A stretch of 64,000 nucleotides of DNA from Streptomyces regalis (GTDB lineage: Bacteria > Actinomycetota > Actinomycetes > Streptomycetales > Streptomycetaceae), in contig NZ_LLZG01000388.1 of NCBI RefSeq assembly GCF_001509475.1, positions 1 through 64,000 of the forward strand. The letters run 5' to 3'. The notes under the pieces were generated by a model. The model saw only the letters and a list, made by a program, of their open reading frames with translations, ran no database searches and was not told where the DNA came from. The number at the start of each line of letters is the position of its first letter. The stretch's first letter is position 1. Positions 38,903 to 49,139 of this stretch are shown here, one piece after another. Position numbers and translations under genes: made by a program.

Positions 38903-41188
38903 TTACTTGATGTAGGTGACGCGCAGCGCCGGCGGGTGGCCGTTTCCCACGCCGTCGAATTTGCCGTACGAGGTCTTGTTGGTGGTGTTCGGGTCGATGG
39001 CGATGCCTCGGAACTTCGTTGAGTCGAAGATCGAGGTGATGTCGACCCAACGGCCACTCGCCCGAGCCCAGCCGGTGACTGTCTTCGATCCGCTCTGGTC
39101 CGCGGTGAACTTGGCCGGACGTGAGGCGTGGCCGTGGGCCTTGAGGACAGCGGTGCCGCCGGAGGCGTAGTACCAGTGGTTGGCGTACAGATACACCTCG
39201 ACCTTGAGGAGCTTCGCGCCATCGAGGTCCTTGGCGAGGCTGCCGCCGAACCCGACCAGGGCGGCCTGGGTGCCGTTGTTCGCCGAGAAGTGGCCGGCCA
39301 CCATCTGGCTGCCGTAGTACGAGTTGTAGCCGGACCGGTTCGCGTAACTCCCAGACCACGAAGCCTTATAGGTCCGCTGCACCTTCACCGGAGGATCGGG
39401 CACGACGGCGCCGCCCGTGTTGTAGACGCCGGTGTCCGGAGCCTGCTCGCCGATGTCCTCCACCGTCATGTGCCCCAAGCGGCCCTTCGCGCCCGTCAGG
39501 GTCACCTGCTGGCCCGAGGGGGCGCCGCTGTCGCTGTTGAACGTCAGCAGGAGTCGGTTGCGGCCCGGGCGGATGAGATCGTTCGGCGCGCACGGGCTGA
39601 CCATTTCGAGGCGCACGTCACGGCGCGTTGCGGTGAGCGGATGGCGGGCCTCCTGCAACTGAGGGGAGCTGATCAACGGGGCGGTCGCGTAGCCAGTCCT
39701 CAGCCGCAGCACGAGGGAGCCGCCGGTCTGTGAGCATTCGGCGGTGCCGTTGTAGACGACGCGGTACATGCGGCCCTCTTCGGCGTCGAAGGCCAGCTCG
39801 ACGTAGCCCATCTCGGTGCCGGTGGTGGTCTTCACCCCTGCGGCCATCCAGTCCATGGCGACGATGCCGCGCGGCCCGTTGTACAGCTCGGTGAGGTCGT
39901 CGCCGCCGATCGTGACCTTCCCCGCGACGTTCAGGTCCTGGAAGGAAGCGTCGCCGGTGGAGCCGATGGCCGCGACGCGAGTGGTGCCGTCGCGCAGCGT
40001 CAGGTAGTTCGCCTGCCCGGACACCAGGGAGACGACCTCTTCGCCGTCCTCGTCGAACAGGCGAAGCCCCTGCGGGCCGAGCTCGGCGCGAGCACCACCG
40101 GTCGCATCGCCGAAGATCGTATGGACCTCCGCGTTGTCGAAGACGCACCATCCGGCCGTGGCCGCGGAAGCCTCCAGGCACAGCACAGCGCGGGTGGTGC
40201 CCTGCGGGGCGCTGACCTGACCGGTAACCCGCTGCCACACACCTGCCTTGAGGGCTGTCGACTCGGCGACGCCATAGCCGAGGACCTCGCCGGTGCTGGT
40301 CTCCCAGCGGGCGAGGATCTTCAGCGCCTGGGCGGTGAGGTTCTCGGAGGCCAGGATGTCGACGCCGAGGAACAGCTGCGAAGCGGCAAGCACCGGTACG
40401 GCCGCCAGCGGCAGCGTGAAGTGCGTGGCCGTGTCCGCTGTGCAGTCGAGCCGGACTCCCACACCGGACCGGTTGCCCGGAGCGAACGACCACGCCGGCC
40501 CGGCAGCCGCGACGACGTTGGCCGTCGCGGCACCTTCGAACCCGGGGTCCGGCACCAGATTCGTTCCCTGGCCGACGGCGAGCTGATCGGGAGTGACCGA
40601 GCCGACCGCCAGATGAGGCGTGGTGATGGCCCCGACCGCAATGTGGCCCTGCTGGACCACGGCATTGCCGAGATCACCCGAGACGGCACGGCGTGCCGTC
40701 GTATGGACAGCATCGGAGGGGATGCTGGGGGCACCGGAGGTGTTGACGGCCACCAGCCGTACCCACAGCGACCCGTAGTGATTGACCGCGACGGTGACCG
40801 AGGCGCCGGACGCGGCCTCGATCGTCGCCGTCGGCCACCGCGCATCGGGCACCATGCTCGCCGACGTCAGCACATGCACCTGCACGCGAGACAAGTCCAG
40901 CGGTGCGGCAGCCGCGTCGGCGAAGCTGCCGTCCCAGGTGATGCGCAGTCCGCCGAGGACCGGCTCCACCTCCGGGACCGATGGGGTGGGCGGTCGTGGC
41001 CCGTTCACGGCTACGACGCCGCTCGTGCCGTCGGGCTGCTGGCCGACGACGGCACGCAGGGAGCCGCTCTCGTCGTACACGTCGATCGCGCCGCTCTCGA
41101 TGCTGGCGTTGACCAGCTTGGGCGCGCGGACAGTGCTCCGCAGGAGCCTCTCCAGCCGGGCGAGACGGGTACCTATGTCGGTGGGCAA
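38903..41188 (-). CDS. Tail fibre/minor tail protein (761 aa)
   Basis: TTG 41188 with AAGGAA 6 nt upstream is the only start that avoids a long overlap. A coiled N-terminus (LPTDIGTRLARLERLLRSTV) attaches to a fibronectin-like and concanavalin-like sequence (GTNLVPDPGFEGAATANVVA), an intramolecular repeat-rich middle (LRLFDEDGEEVVSLVSGQAN, FQDLNVAGKVTIGGDDLTEL) and a beta-rich C-terminus ending PPALRVTYIK. This is the layout of siphophage central/side fibre proteins that recognise the host. It is read just before the GH6 tail protein. Confidence 0.8.
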   Translation of the reverse strand: MPTDIGTRLARLERLLRSTVRAPKLVNASIESGAIDVYDESGSLRAVVGQQPDGTSGVVAVNGPRPPTPSVPEVEPVLGGLRITWDGSFADAAAAPLDLSRVQVHVLTSASMVPDARWPTATIEAASGASVTVAVNHYGSLWVRLVAVNTSGAPSIPSDAVHTTARRAVSGDLGNAVVQQGHIAVGAITTPHLAVGSVTPDQLAVGQGTNLVPDPGFEGAATANVVAAAGPAWSFAPGNRSGVGVRLDCTADTATHFTLPLAAVPVLAASQLFLGVDILASENLTAQALKILARWETSTGEVLGYGVAESTALKAGVWQRVTGQVSAPQGTTRAVLCLEASAATAGWCVFDNAEVHTIFGDATGGARAELGPQGLRLFDEDGEEVVSLVSGQANYLTLRDGTTRVAAIGSTGDASFQDLNVAGKVTIGGDDLTELYNGPRGIVAMDWMAAGVKTTTGTEMGYVELAFDAEEGRMYRVVYNGTAECSQTGGSLVLRLRTGYATAPLISSPQLQEARHPLTATRRDVRLEMVSPCAPNDLIRPGRNRLLLTFNSDSGAPSGQQVTLTGAKGRLGHMTVEDIGEQAPDTGVYNTGGAVVPDPPVKVQRTYKASWSGSYANRSGYNSYYGSQMVAGHFSANNGTQAALVGFGGSLAKDLDGAKLLKVEVYLYANHWYYASGGTAVLKAHGHASRPAKFTADQSGSKTVTGWARASGRWVDITSIFDSTKFRGIAIDPNTTNKTSYGKFDGVGNGHPPALRVTYIK

Positions 41189-41208
41189 GCGATGTTCCTT
41201 GAGGGTGA

Positions 41209-42300
41209 TCAGGCGGCAGTGCCGTACTGGTGGGCGCCCGCCGGGTCGAGCTGGAGCGTGGCCGTCTCGCCGGCCTCGGTGTCGGGGCGGATGGTGAAGC
41301 CCGTGATGCGGCACCAGCCGGACCAGTTCGTCCACTGGTCGCGGACGGTGACCCGTACGTCATCGCCGATCTGCCAGGAGCCGATGGGTGCGGAGGGGTG
41401 ATCGCGGACGGTGATCTCCTCGACTTGGCCGAGGGTCTGCCGCCACGCCCTCTCCGCCTTCGCCCGCTGCGCGAGGACGTCGCGTCCGCGCACCTCGGGC
41501 AGCTCCAGGACGTGCTCCAGGCGGAGCCTGCGGTTGCGGACGGCCTCGATCGCGCGCTGCTGTGAGCGGCCCTCGCCGGTGCCGGTGGCGATGACCACCT
41601 GCGCGTACTCGTCCGCGCTGTATATGACCGGAGGGCTGTCGATGATGTTGATGCCGCTCGAGAACGCAATGTCCGTACGCCGGGCCCCCAGACGCGGGTA
41701 GCCGAGCTGAATGCGGCGGACCGGCCGACGGTCCCTGTCCCACCACGTCGTGCAGGTGTAGTCGGGGGAGTCCGGCCCCTTCACCAGGTCATCGAGCTGC
41801 TCGCCCAGGACCGGGGTCTCCCACCATCGGGAGTGCCACGGCTCCGCCGGGGTACCGACCGTTGCCTTCGACACCGTGGAGTCGACGCTCAGGCCGAGGT
41901 TCCCATCGGGGATGGACTGGGCGTAGGCCACGATGTCCCGGGCGACCTTGCACGGATCGGCGCGTACGTACGGGCCACGCCCGCCGAGCTCGCCGTCCAG
42001 GTCGTGCCGACTGTGCAAGTACGAGGACCAGCCTGCTGCTTCGACCTTGAGCGCGTTGCCCTCGGGCTCGGCCTGCCAGATGAGCCCGCCCCACCGCAGA
42101 ATCCCGTTCCGCTCGGCGTAGATGAGCGTGTTGCCCGGATCCGCGAGCTCAGGATGCAGCCACGCCAACCGTGGCGAGAGCGTCCCTCGCAGATGGCCAG
42201 GCCCGTTGAGCTCAGGTCCGAACTCGACGCCACTGAGCGGCAGGTGGGGGGACAGCCATTCGCCGGTCAGGGCGTTCTGGGTGAGGTAGCGGTAGGTCAC
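41209..42300 (-). CDS. Baseplate/tail protein, ReqiPepy6 Gp37-like (363 aa)
   Basis: ATG 42300 begins MTYRYLTQNALTGEWLSPHL. VEFGPELNGPGHLRGTLSPR and the later RSQQRAIEAVRNRRLRLEHV, plus ITVRDHPSAPIGSWQIGDDV, match the Gp37-like minor tail family of actinobacterial siphophages. These sit at the tail tip between the Dit and fibre proteins. It overlaps the upstream gene by 4 bp. It is probably a structural tail-tip subunit, not an enzyme. Confidence 0.8.
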   Translation of the reverse strand: MTYRYLTQNALTGEWLSPHLPLSGVEFGPELNGPGHLRGTLSPRLAWLHPELADPGNTLIYAERNGILRWGGLIWQAEPEGNALKVEAAGWSSYLHSRHDLDGELGGRGPYVRADPCKVARDIVAYAQSIPDGNLGLSVDSTVSKATVGTPAEPWHSRWWETPVLGEQLDDLVKGPDSPDYTCTTWWDRDRRPVRRIQLGYPRLGARRTDIAFSSGINIIDSPPVIYSADEYAQVVIATGTGEGRSQQRAIEAVRNRRLRLEHVLELPEVRGRDVLAQRAKAERAWRQTLGQVEEITVRDHPSAPIGSWQIGDDVRVTVRDQWTNWSGWCRITGFTIRPDTEAGETATLQLDPAGAHQYGTAA

Positions 42301-43229
42301 ACCGGGCCCTCGGTGAACTCCACGTCGGCGATGATGCTGGTGCCGGCGTCCGCGCCGAGGTCGCCCTTCCAGTCCTTCGACATCTTGGCCTGGAGGTACA
42401 GAGCCTGGCTGGTGCCCCGGTAAGAGGCGGGCAGGGTGATGGTGTCGGCAACGAGAGCTGTGCCGCGGCGAACGACTTTGCCCTGGTTGTCGTCCACGAT
42501 GGTGTCCTGGCCCTCGATGGTGCCGAAGACCGGCTGGAGGTATCCGTAGAGGCTGTCGAAGTCCATACGGAGCCCGGCGATCGTCACGGTGAGGATCAGC
42601 TTGGTGGCCCAGTCCGGGACCGGGATCGTCCAGCGTGCCTCGGGCGGCCAGTTATGCCATTTGTCATCGTCCTTGTATGCCTTGGTCAGTTTGCTCGGAT
42701 AAGCGGTGTAGAGGGTGCGTTCGCGGCGGGGATTGGCCACCTTGCGCAGGTCGCGGATCATCGCCGCCGTGATGGTTCCGGTGTTCGCCGGGATGTCGAG
42801 GCGCGCGATCGCGATCCCCGTGACGCCCTTGGGCACGGTGGTGGCGGTGCCAGCGACATTGGGGATGACGTCGAAGACGTTGATCTGGTCCTTCGCTGGA
42901 TCGAGACCGCCTTCGAACTCCGGGTCCGTGATCCGCAGGACGATCAGATCCGAGCGCGGTGTTGCACCTGTCGGTGCGACCGGCACCGTCGCGACGCCGA
43001 TGTTGTAGGCGGTGTACGAGCCCTGCCACATGTTCGCCTTGCCGCGGATCACCGCCGACCCGTCCGCGATTTGCACGCCGGCACCGGGCACGGGAAGCGG
43101 CGTCACCTTCAGATCCGCGGCCTCGGTGATGCCTTCACCACCCCGGCTCAAATCTTTGATCATCATGCGGAACGTCTGCGCGGAGTGGGTGGCTCCGTCG
43201 ACGAGCAGAGGGGCTTGCGCGAGCGTCAT
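42297..43229 (-). CDS. Tail-tip structural protein (310 aa)
   Basis: Starts MTLAQAPLLVDGATHSAQTF. The first 170 residues (FRMMIKDLSRGGEGITEAAD, SAVIRGKANMWQGSYTAYNI, RSDLIVLRITDPEFEGGLDP) are typical of baseplate upper proteins in siphophages. The C-terminal half is a beta-sandwich (KLILTVTIAGLRMDFDSLYG). Gene order Dit - this - Gp37-like supports a tail-tip role. Confidence 0.75.
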   Translation of the reverse strand: MTLAQAPLLVDGATHSAQTFRMMIKDLSRGGEGITEAADLKVTPLPVPGAGVQIADGSAVIRGKANMWQGSYTAYNIGVATVPVAPTGATPRSDLIVLRITDPEFEGGLDPAKDQINVFDVIPNVAGTATTVPKGVTGIAIARLDIPANTGTITAAMIRDLRKVANPRRERTLYTAYPSKLTKAYKDDDKWHNWPPEARWTIPVPDWATKLILTVTIAGLRMDFDSLYGYLQPVFGTIEGQDTIVDDNQGKVVRRGTALVADTITLPASYRGTSQALYLQAKMSKDWKGDLGADAGTSIIADVEFTEGPV

Positions 43230-43250
43230 AGGTGTACGGATTCCTTCGGT

Positions 43251-44141
43251 TCAGAGGGCTATGTAGGCGTCGCGCCACGCCACGGTGAGGCGCGCGGTGG
43301 CGGTGGGATCGGATGCGGTCCAGCGGATCTCGCTGCGCCCCGGCGGGAGCACGAACGTGTCCAGGCGGGAAGTGGTCGGCGCGGTACCACCGTTCTCGCG
43401 GGTCACGCTGATCCGGCTGGGCCGGGTATCGATGCGAATCCACTGGCCGGCGGCGAGCGTGACCGGCAGATCAACGGAGCGGCCGGTGCCGACGTGCGTG
43501 ATGACGGGGTTCGCGCACGGCCCGTGCACAGTGATCACCGGATGCGCGTCGATGGCTCCGCCGTTGGTCACCCAACCTGGGCGGTTCTGCCCGTTCGGGC
43601 TGCCGCTGGTGACCCGGATCGGTGCCTGCACGGGCGCAGTGAACCCGCCGCCGGACAGCCAGCCGAGCCGCAGCTGCGTTCCTTGCTCGAAGTCGGCGTA
43701 GTAGCGGGGATCCGGGGCCACGAACTCGACATCGAGGGGTACCCAGCCGAATGCGGCCTTCTCCCATGACGGTTCGAGCTTGCTCAGCCGCCCGTACAGG
43801 ACCCGCACCGGAGAGCCGGGCCACTTGATGCGAAGCGGCATCACCGCCCCGCCGACCGTGCGGATCTTCCTGTTGTCTGCGATGGTCTCCAGGTCGGCGA
43901 GGACCTGCCGGGCAGCGGCCGGGTCACCCGGGGTCTTGATCGCGCAATCGATGCGCAAGGTGCGGGCCTCGTACCAGTCCGGTGCCGCCCATGCGCCGTC
44001 CGCGCCGGGCTGCTCGACCAGCTCGCCGCGCGTACCCGGACGGCCGAGGCCTTCGATCTCCGCGATCGGGATGGCGGTGTCGTGGCCGAGGACGATGCCA
44101 CCGAAGTCCAGCTGGAAATCCTTCAGTTCAGCGGTACTCAT
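43251..44141 (-). CDS. Distal tail protein (Dit, phage tail family) (296 aa)
   Basis: Begins MSTAELKDFQLDFGGIVLGH with the Sipho_tail N-terminal belt domain (ARTLRIDCAIKTPGDPAAAR...PLRIKWPGSPVRVLYGRLSK, WEKAAFGWVPLDVEFVAPDP) and a C-terminal galectin-like domain (SEIRWTASDPTATARLTVAW). Dit forms the hexameric hub between tail tube and baseplate. It directly follows the tape measure gene (4-bp overlap), the canonical position. Confidence 0.85.
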   Translation of the reverse strand: MSTAELKDFQLDFGGIVLGHDTAIPIAEIEGLGRPGTRGELVEQPGADGAWAAPDWYEARTLRIDCAIKTPGDPAAARQVLADLETIADNRKIRTVGGAVMPLRIKWPGSPVRVLYGRLSKLEPSWEKAAFGWVPLDVEFVAPDPRYYADFEQGTQLRLGWLSGGGFTAPVQAPIRVTSGSPNGQNRPGWVTNGGAIDAHPVITVHGPCANPVITHVGTGRSVDLPVTLAAGQWIRIDTRPSRISVTRENGGTAPTTSRLDTFVLPPGRSEIRWTASDPTATARLTVAWRDAYIAL

Positions 44142-47100
44142 CGCAGGACGCCTCCGCGCTTCGCCCGCCGCATCTGATAGGCGACCGTGGATGCGATGTC
44201 GCTCGCGGTCGCGCCGGTCTGGGCGACGTGGATGGTCTGGCTGCCGATGGCTGGCGCCTGGTGGATGACGACGACCCGGGCACGCCCGCCTGCGGCGTCG
44301 ATGAGCTTCTTCGGCGCGAGTCCGTAGCCGAACCGGTCAGCGACCTGCCCCAGCACGGCCGTCGCCCGGCCACGTTTGGCAGTGCCGAGAGGCAGATATG
44401 CCTCCCCGCCCGTCGAGCGTTCGGCGAACTTGATCAGCCCATTCCCCGAGGGCGGATAGACGCCGGGCTCCCACAGGCCGCCATTCGCGTACGCCTTCCC
44501 AGCGTTGGCCTTCACCAGGTCGGCGAGGAACCGGTCCGCCTTGCCCGTTTTCCTTATCTGACCGTTGGAGCGGTTGGCGATCTCGATGAGCCGGTCTTCG
44601 TCGATCCCCGTCGACTCGGCAACGGCATGGATGCTGCGTCCCTTGGCCAGGGCGCCGATGAGCTTCACAAAGTCGCCGAGCTGATCTGAGTCGAGGGTCT
44701 TGCCCGCGGACTGGGCTGCGCTGTTGGCCTGCTTCGCCTTCTTCTTGTCGCGCACGGCCTGGGCGGCGAGCGCCTCAGCGTTCTCATCGCCCTGCTCCGC
44801 CAGCCGCGAAGCGAGCGCGCCGTAGCCGCTGGAGGCCAGCTTGGCGAGGTTGTCCTGGAAGGTGGTGGAGTCCCTGACCGCGTTCTGGAGCTGCCCGGTG
44901 TAGTCGCCCAACGTTGCCTTGGCGGTGCCGGCGAGCTTGGTGAGCTGGGCGGCCATCGACTTCACGTACCTGTTGGAGCCCCGAGCCATCTTCCGGGTGA
45001 GCGCGACACCGTCTTCGCCCATCTCCTCCAGGGCCTTGGCGACATCCGTTCCCGCGCGACGGGACACGGTCGCCAGGTCGTTGCGCCAGGCCGAGGCAGT
45101 GCGGACCGACTTTCGGAGGTTCCGCTCGAACATGCCGAGGTCGAAGTGCTCCTTGCCGCCCTTGCCCTTGCGCTGTGACTTCGAGACCAGGTCCGAGACA
45201 GAGAAGCCCGAGCCCCCGAGGGGCTGGTACGACCAGTTCGACAGGCCGCCATCGGCATACCAGGTGACATCCCCGTCGAAACGGCGGACGACCTCCTCGA
45301 CGATCGCCTTGCTGCGGGGCCGCTTACTCGACGCCAGAGGCACATACGCCTCGCCCTGAGTCTCCCGCTCCGCCCAGACGCGCATCGCTCCGGCCGGAGC
45401 GATCTGCGCGACGTGGTTCTCGCGGACGCCACCGTTCGCGTAAAACTCAAGGACAGAGCCACGGGCCTGCGGGGCCTGGATCGCGTCCGGGACACCGTTG
45501 CCGTCCCGGTCCCAGCTCGTGGCTCTGAGGGACACGCCGACACCGATGGTCCGGCCCATGATCCCGTTGATCGCGCTCTGGATGCTCCCCGCCGCCGAAA
45601 TGGGCCCGCTGGTCGGCACCGTGACGGTGACGTTCTTGCTGCCCGGGATGTCGGTGACCTTGATGCCCAGGGCTTCGAGCTGCTGCCGCGCCTCGTCAGT
45701 GGGCGCGCTGACCGTCACGGTCTTTCCGCCGGGTACTCCGGCGATCTTCTGCTTGACCCCCTCCAGGCTGGCGATCGTCTCCTGTGTCGCGGACGTGACC
45801 TTGACGTGCTTACCGCCCGGGGTCTGAGCGATCTTCGCGATCAGCGCGTCCAGATCCGTGCGTGCCATGTCGGTCGGGGCGGTCACCTGTACGCGCCGGT
45901 CCTTGAGGTCCTTGATGTCGAAGCCGAGCTTCTTCAGGTCCTCGCGAGCCTCATTGCTCAGGGTGGCGATGGTGACGGTCTTGTTGTCCGGCGTGGCCTT
46001 GAGTGCCTGCTGCACGGCGATCAGCTCGGCCATCGACTCGTCCATGCCGGCGGTCTGCAGAAGGATGGAGACCTGCTCGGGCACGAGCCCGGCAGCGTCG
46101 GCGAGCTTCGCGGCCTGATCAGCGCCCAGCCCGAAGCCTTGAGCCGTGGTGATGGCCGACTCGCGGGCGGTCTCCATCTGCTGCTGCGCGGCCTTCAGCG
46201 CCTCCGGGACGCTCTTTCCGTTCGCCTCCGCGTACTGGTACGCCGCCAGCGCGGCGTCCGCCGAGTTCGTCGAAAGCCCCTGCAACAGGTCGTACAGCTT
46301 CTGCCCGTTGCGGGTGACGGTCGAGAGCGAACCGTCCATGTTCAGCAGCGACTTGCCGTACCCCTGCGCCTGGTCGACGCCGTCCTTCAACGACTCCGCA
46401 GCATCCGACACGGACCGGTTCAACCGGGCCTCGGCCGCGGACAGGTTCACCGAGCCGCCGGCCAGGACGTTCAAGGCATCGTGGAGGGCGCGGGCCCGGG
46501 TGTCGGCGTCGGCTGTGTTGTCGGACAGGCGGCGCATCGCGTCGGAGAACTTCCCGAACGGGCCGACGGCGTCTGCTGCGGAGCGACCTCCGGATCCGGT
46601 GGCATCGGCGAGGTCCTTGGCGTCCTTGACGGCCTGCGACATCTCGCCCTTGACCGAGCCGAGCGCATCCGCAGCCCTCGCTGCGGCCAGGCCCTGGTCG
46701 TTGTACGCCTTCGCCGCGCCACCCTGGGTGGCCAGCCATTCGACGTTGGCCTCGGCAGTCTCGTTCAGGCGCTTCTGGAGTGCGGTTAGACCGCCGTCCT
46801 GCCCGAGATAGGCCTCCGTGAGATCCCTGACGGATACGCCGGCCTTCGACATGACGTCGACGAGCCGGTTCTTCCCGTCGAAGACTTTCGTGTCCATGAT
46901 CGACTGCGCGGCCGCGGCACGGACGCTGTCGTTGACCGCCCCGTTGGAGTCGCGCAGCGCCTGGGTGAGGGTATTGATCCTCGACTGGTGCTCGGCCGCA
47001 GCCTGGGCGGCCTTCTGCTGGTGGGAGGCGAGCATCGACAGGCCGACACCCGCAGCTGCGATCGCGACACCCCACGGCCCGCCGAGTGCGCCCATCAGCC

Positions 47101-49102
47101 CGCGGGCAGCGCCACCGAGCCCGGTACCGATGGCCCGCGTCAGACCGGAGACCGGCCCGGAGGCACTACGGAACGCGGCCGTCATCTGCCCGACCACGGG
47201 TATCCGCGTCTGCAAGACGGCCAGGGCTTGCCCCACTCGGCCGATGGACTGCCCGGATGCGGCAGCGAGTTGCTGCTGGACCCGCATCTGGTCGCCGAAA
47301 GTCCGGAAAGCCCCCGTCACCGGGCCGGACACGGTGCGGCCCAGGTTCATGAACGTGGGGGTGACCCGGCGGGCCAGCAGCATCGCCATGATCGCCGTCT
47401 GCACAGGCCCGGGCAGAGCAGCAAACCCCTGAACGAGCCAGGCGACGGTGTGCCCGATCGGCACGAGCACCCCGGAGACCGTGCCGGCCGCAGAAGAGAC
47501 CAGATTCAAGGCCGTGACGATCATGTCGAGCGCCGTCGACCCGGCGTCCGACTCGTCTCCCAGGTCCCCGATCGCCTCAGCGACGGGGGAGACGGCGGAA
47601 CCGACGTTCCGCAGGATCTCTATCAACGCGCGGCCGCCGTTGACCAGGACGTTCAAACCCGCCGCAGCGGCATCGAACGTCAGCTCCTTCAGCGGCTTCC
47701 CCATCCCGCTGAACGCGTCGGTGAGCTCCTCGACCCCGGATGCCGCCGCCGACGAAAGCCCGGGCCTGGCCAGCGTGTACAGGCCGCGGGCGTAGTCCAT
47801 CGCCTTCGCGATCGGCGGTGTCGCGGCCTGCAGCCCGGACGTCGCCAGCCGCGTCACCTTCTCCAGCGCGGGAGCAGCAGCCGTGTAGAGGACCTGGCCG
47901 GTGTTCTTCCACTGCGTCTTCAGCTGGGTGACCGCGCCCGACAGCCCCTTGGTCTGGGAGGCGGCGATCTCTTCCGCAGCGCCGGTACGGGCGATCGCGG
48001 TGTGCATCTGGTCGTACGCCTCGACGCCCTGATGCGCGAGGGCCGATGCACCGGCGAGGGCGGGCTTGCCGACAACGTTGGCCAGCGCCCCCAGGAAGTC
48101 CTTCTGCGACATCCGGTGCTGGGCCTGCTCGAAGCCCTCGATGACCGTCCGCAGGCCCTTGAAGTTGCCCTGGGTGTCCCAGGCTTCGATGCCGAGCTCT
48201 GCCAGGCCCTTGCGCATGTTCGCGGTCGGCTTGGCCAGGTTCGTCAGCATGCCGCGAAGCGACGTACCGGCCTTCGAGCCGAGGATGCCGGAACGGGCCA
48301 GCATCGCCACCGCCGCGGAGGTGTCCTCGATCGAGATGCCCAACTGGGCGGCGACCGGGCCCGTGTAGGACATCGCGTAGTAGATGTCCTGCAACCCGCC
48401 GGACGCCGCGTTCGCGGACGCGGCAAGAACGTCCGCCGCTCGGCCTGCGTTGTTCGACGACAGACCGAACTGGTCCATCACGTCGCCCAAGTAGCGGGCG
48501 GCGTCTGCGGCCGAGAGGTTGTCGGCGGCGGCGAGCTGCATCGCAGCGCGGGCGTTCGCGAGTGACGACGTGGAGGTCTGGCCGGCCTTCGCCAGCTCCA
48601 GCATCGCGTCCGCAGCTTTCGCCGCGGACGTACCGGGGATGTTCAGGTCGGCGCCGAGCTCGCGGGCTTTCGCCGCGGCCTGCACCATCTCCTGGCCGGA
48701 AGCGCCGGTGACCGCGCCCCATTTGTTGATGGCGCGCTGGTACTCGTTGCCCTCTTTCGCGATCTCCGCGAGGCCGGCGACGATGCCGCCACCGACGACG
48801 AGATTGCGCAGGTGGTGCGCTTCCTGCCGGGCGCCGAGCAGCCCGTGCCGCAGCTGGCGCATCGAGGCACGCCCGTCCGAGCCGACGCGGCGCAGACCGG
48901 CGCGGGCACCATCGGCGTGCCGGCCCAGGGTGTGCAGCCCGGATGCCGCGCCCCGCGCACCGGAGCCGGTCTGACCGAGCTGCCGGTTCAGCGCAGTGAC
49001 GTCCCGACCGAGTCCGCGGACGGCGCGCGATGCCTGCCGGACCTCGGACAGGAGGCGGGACGCGTCGGCGCGCATCTGCACGCTGAGCGTGTAGTTCGAC
49101 AC
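44138..49102 (-). CDS. Tail tape measure protein (1654 aa)
   Basis: An N-terminal coiled coil (RLLSEVRQASRAVRGLGRDV) leads into the TP901-type tape measure core, about 120-320 (EITKE-like EIAKEGNEYQRAINKWGAVT, LADNLSAADAARYLGDVMDQ in outline). Hydrophobic segments occur around 570-770 (GPVQTAIMAMLLARR, PWGVAIAAAGVGLSML). C-terminal repeats of ANGG...GEAY(V/L)PL...KR occur twice, as in Streptomyces phages. It fixes tail length: 1654 residues at about 0.15 nm per residue predicts a long tail of roughly 250 nm. The frame is uninterrupted, so the gene is intact. Confidence 0.95.
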   Translation of the reverse strand: MSNYTLSVQMRADASRLLSEVRQASRAVRGLGRDVTALNRQLGQTGSGARGAASGLHTLGRHADGARAGLRRVGSDGRASMRQLRHGLLGARQEAHHLRNLVVGGGIVAGLAEIAKEGNEYQRAINKWGAVTGASGQEMVQAAAKARELGADLNIPGTSAAKAADAMLELAKAGQTSTSSLANARAAMQLAAADNLSAADAARYLGDVMDQFGLSSNNAGRAADVLAASANAASGGLQDIYYAMSYTGPVAAQLGISIEDTSAAVAMLARSGILGSKAGTSLRGMLTNLAKPTANMRKGLAELGIEAWDTQGNFKGLRTVIEGFEQAQHRMSQKDFLGALANVVGKPALAGASALAHQGVEAYDQMHTAIARTGAAEEIAASQTKGLSGAVTQLKTQWKNTGQVLYTAAAPALEKVTRLATSGLQAATPPIAKAMDYARGLYTLARPGLSSAAASGVEELTDAFSGMGKPLKELTFDAAAAGLNVLVNGGRALIEILRNVGSAVSPVAEAIGDLGDESDAGSTALDMIVTALNLVSSAAGTVSGVLVPIGHTVAWLVQGFAALPGPVQTAIMAMLLARRVTPTFMNLGRTVSGPVTGAFRTFGDQMRVQQQLAAASGQSIGRVGQALAVLQTRIPVVGQMTAAFRSASGPVSGLTRAIGTGLGGAARGLMGALGGPWGVAIAAAGVGLSMLASHQQKAAQAAAEHQSRINTLTQALRDSNGAVNDSVRAAAAQSIMDTKVFDGKNRLVDVMSKAGVSVRDLTEAYLGQDGGLTALQKRLNETAEANVEWLATQGGAAKAYNDQGLAAARAADALGSVKGEMSQAVKDAKDLADATGSGGRSAADAVGPFGKFSDAMRRLSDNTADADTRARALHDALNVLAGGSVNLSAAEARLNRSVSDAAESLKDGVDQAQGYGKSLLNMDGSLSTVTRNGQKLYDLLQGLSTNSADAALAAYQYAEANGKSVPEALKAAQQQMETARESAITTAQGFGLGADQAAKLADAAGLVPEQVSILLQTAGMDESMAELIAVQQALKATPDNKTVTIATLSNEAREDLKKLGFDIKDLKDRRVQVTAPTDMARTDLDALIAKIAQTPGGKHVKVTSATQETIASLEGVKQKIAGVPGGKTVTVSAPTDEARQQLEALGIKVTDIPGSKNVTVTVPTSGPISAAGSIQSAINGIMGRTIGVGVSLRATSWDRDGNGVPDAIQAPQARGSVLEFYANGGVRENHVAQIAPAGAMRVWAERETQGEAYVPLASSKRPRSKAIVEEVVRRFDGDVTWYADGGLSNWSYQPLGGSGFSVSDLVSKSQRKGKGGKEHFDLGMFERNLRKSVRTASAWRNDLATVSRRAGTDVAKALEEMGEDGVALTRKMARGSNRYVKSMAAQLTKLAGTAKATLGDYTGQLQNAVRDSTTFQDNLAKLASSGYGALASRLAEQGDENAEALAAQAVRDKKKAKQANSAAQSAGKTLDSDQLGDFVKLIGALAKGRSIHAVAESTGIDEDRLIEIANRSNGQIRKTGKADRFLADLVKANAGKAYANGGLWEPGVYPPSGNGLIKFAERSTGGEAYLPLGTAKRGRATAVLGQVADRFGYGLAPKKLIDAAGGRARVVVIHQAPAIGSQTIHVAQTGATASDIASTVAYQMRRAKRGGVLR

Positions 49103-49139
49103 CGGACGGTGCCCTTACTCCCCGCGCCCCTTTCCCGCT

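Noticed and set aside
47000..48565. 525-aa and similar long open frames antisense to the tape measure gene
   Set aside because: Shadows of a high-GC gene; no ribosome site or conserved motif.
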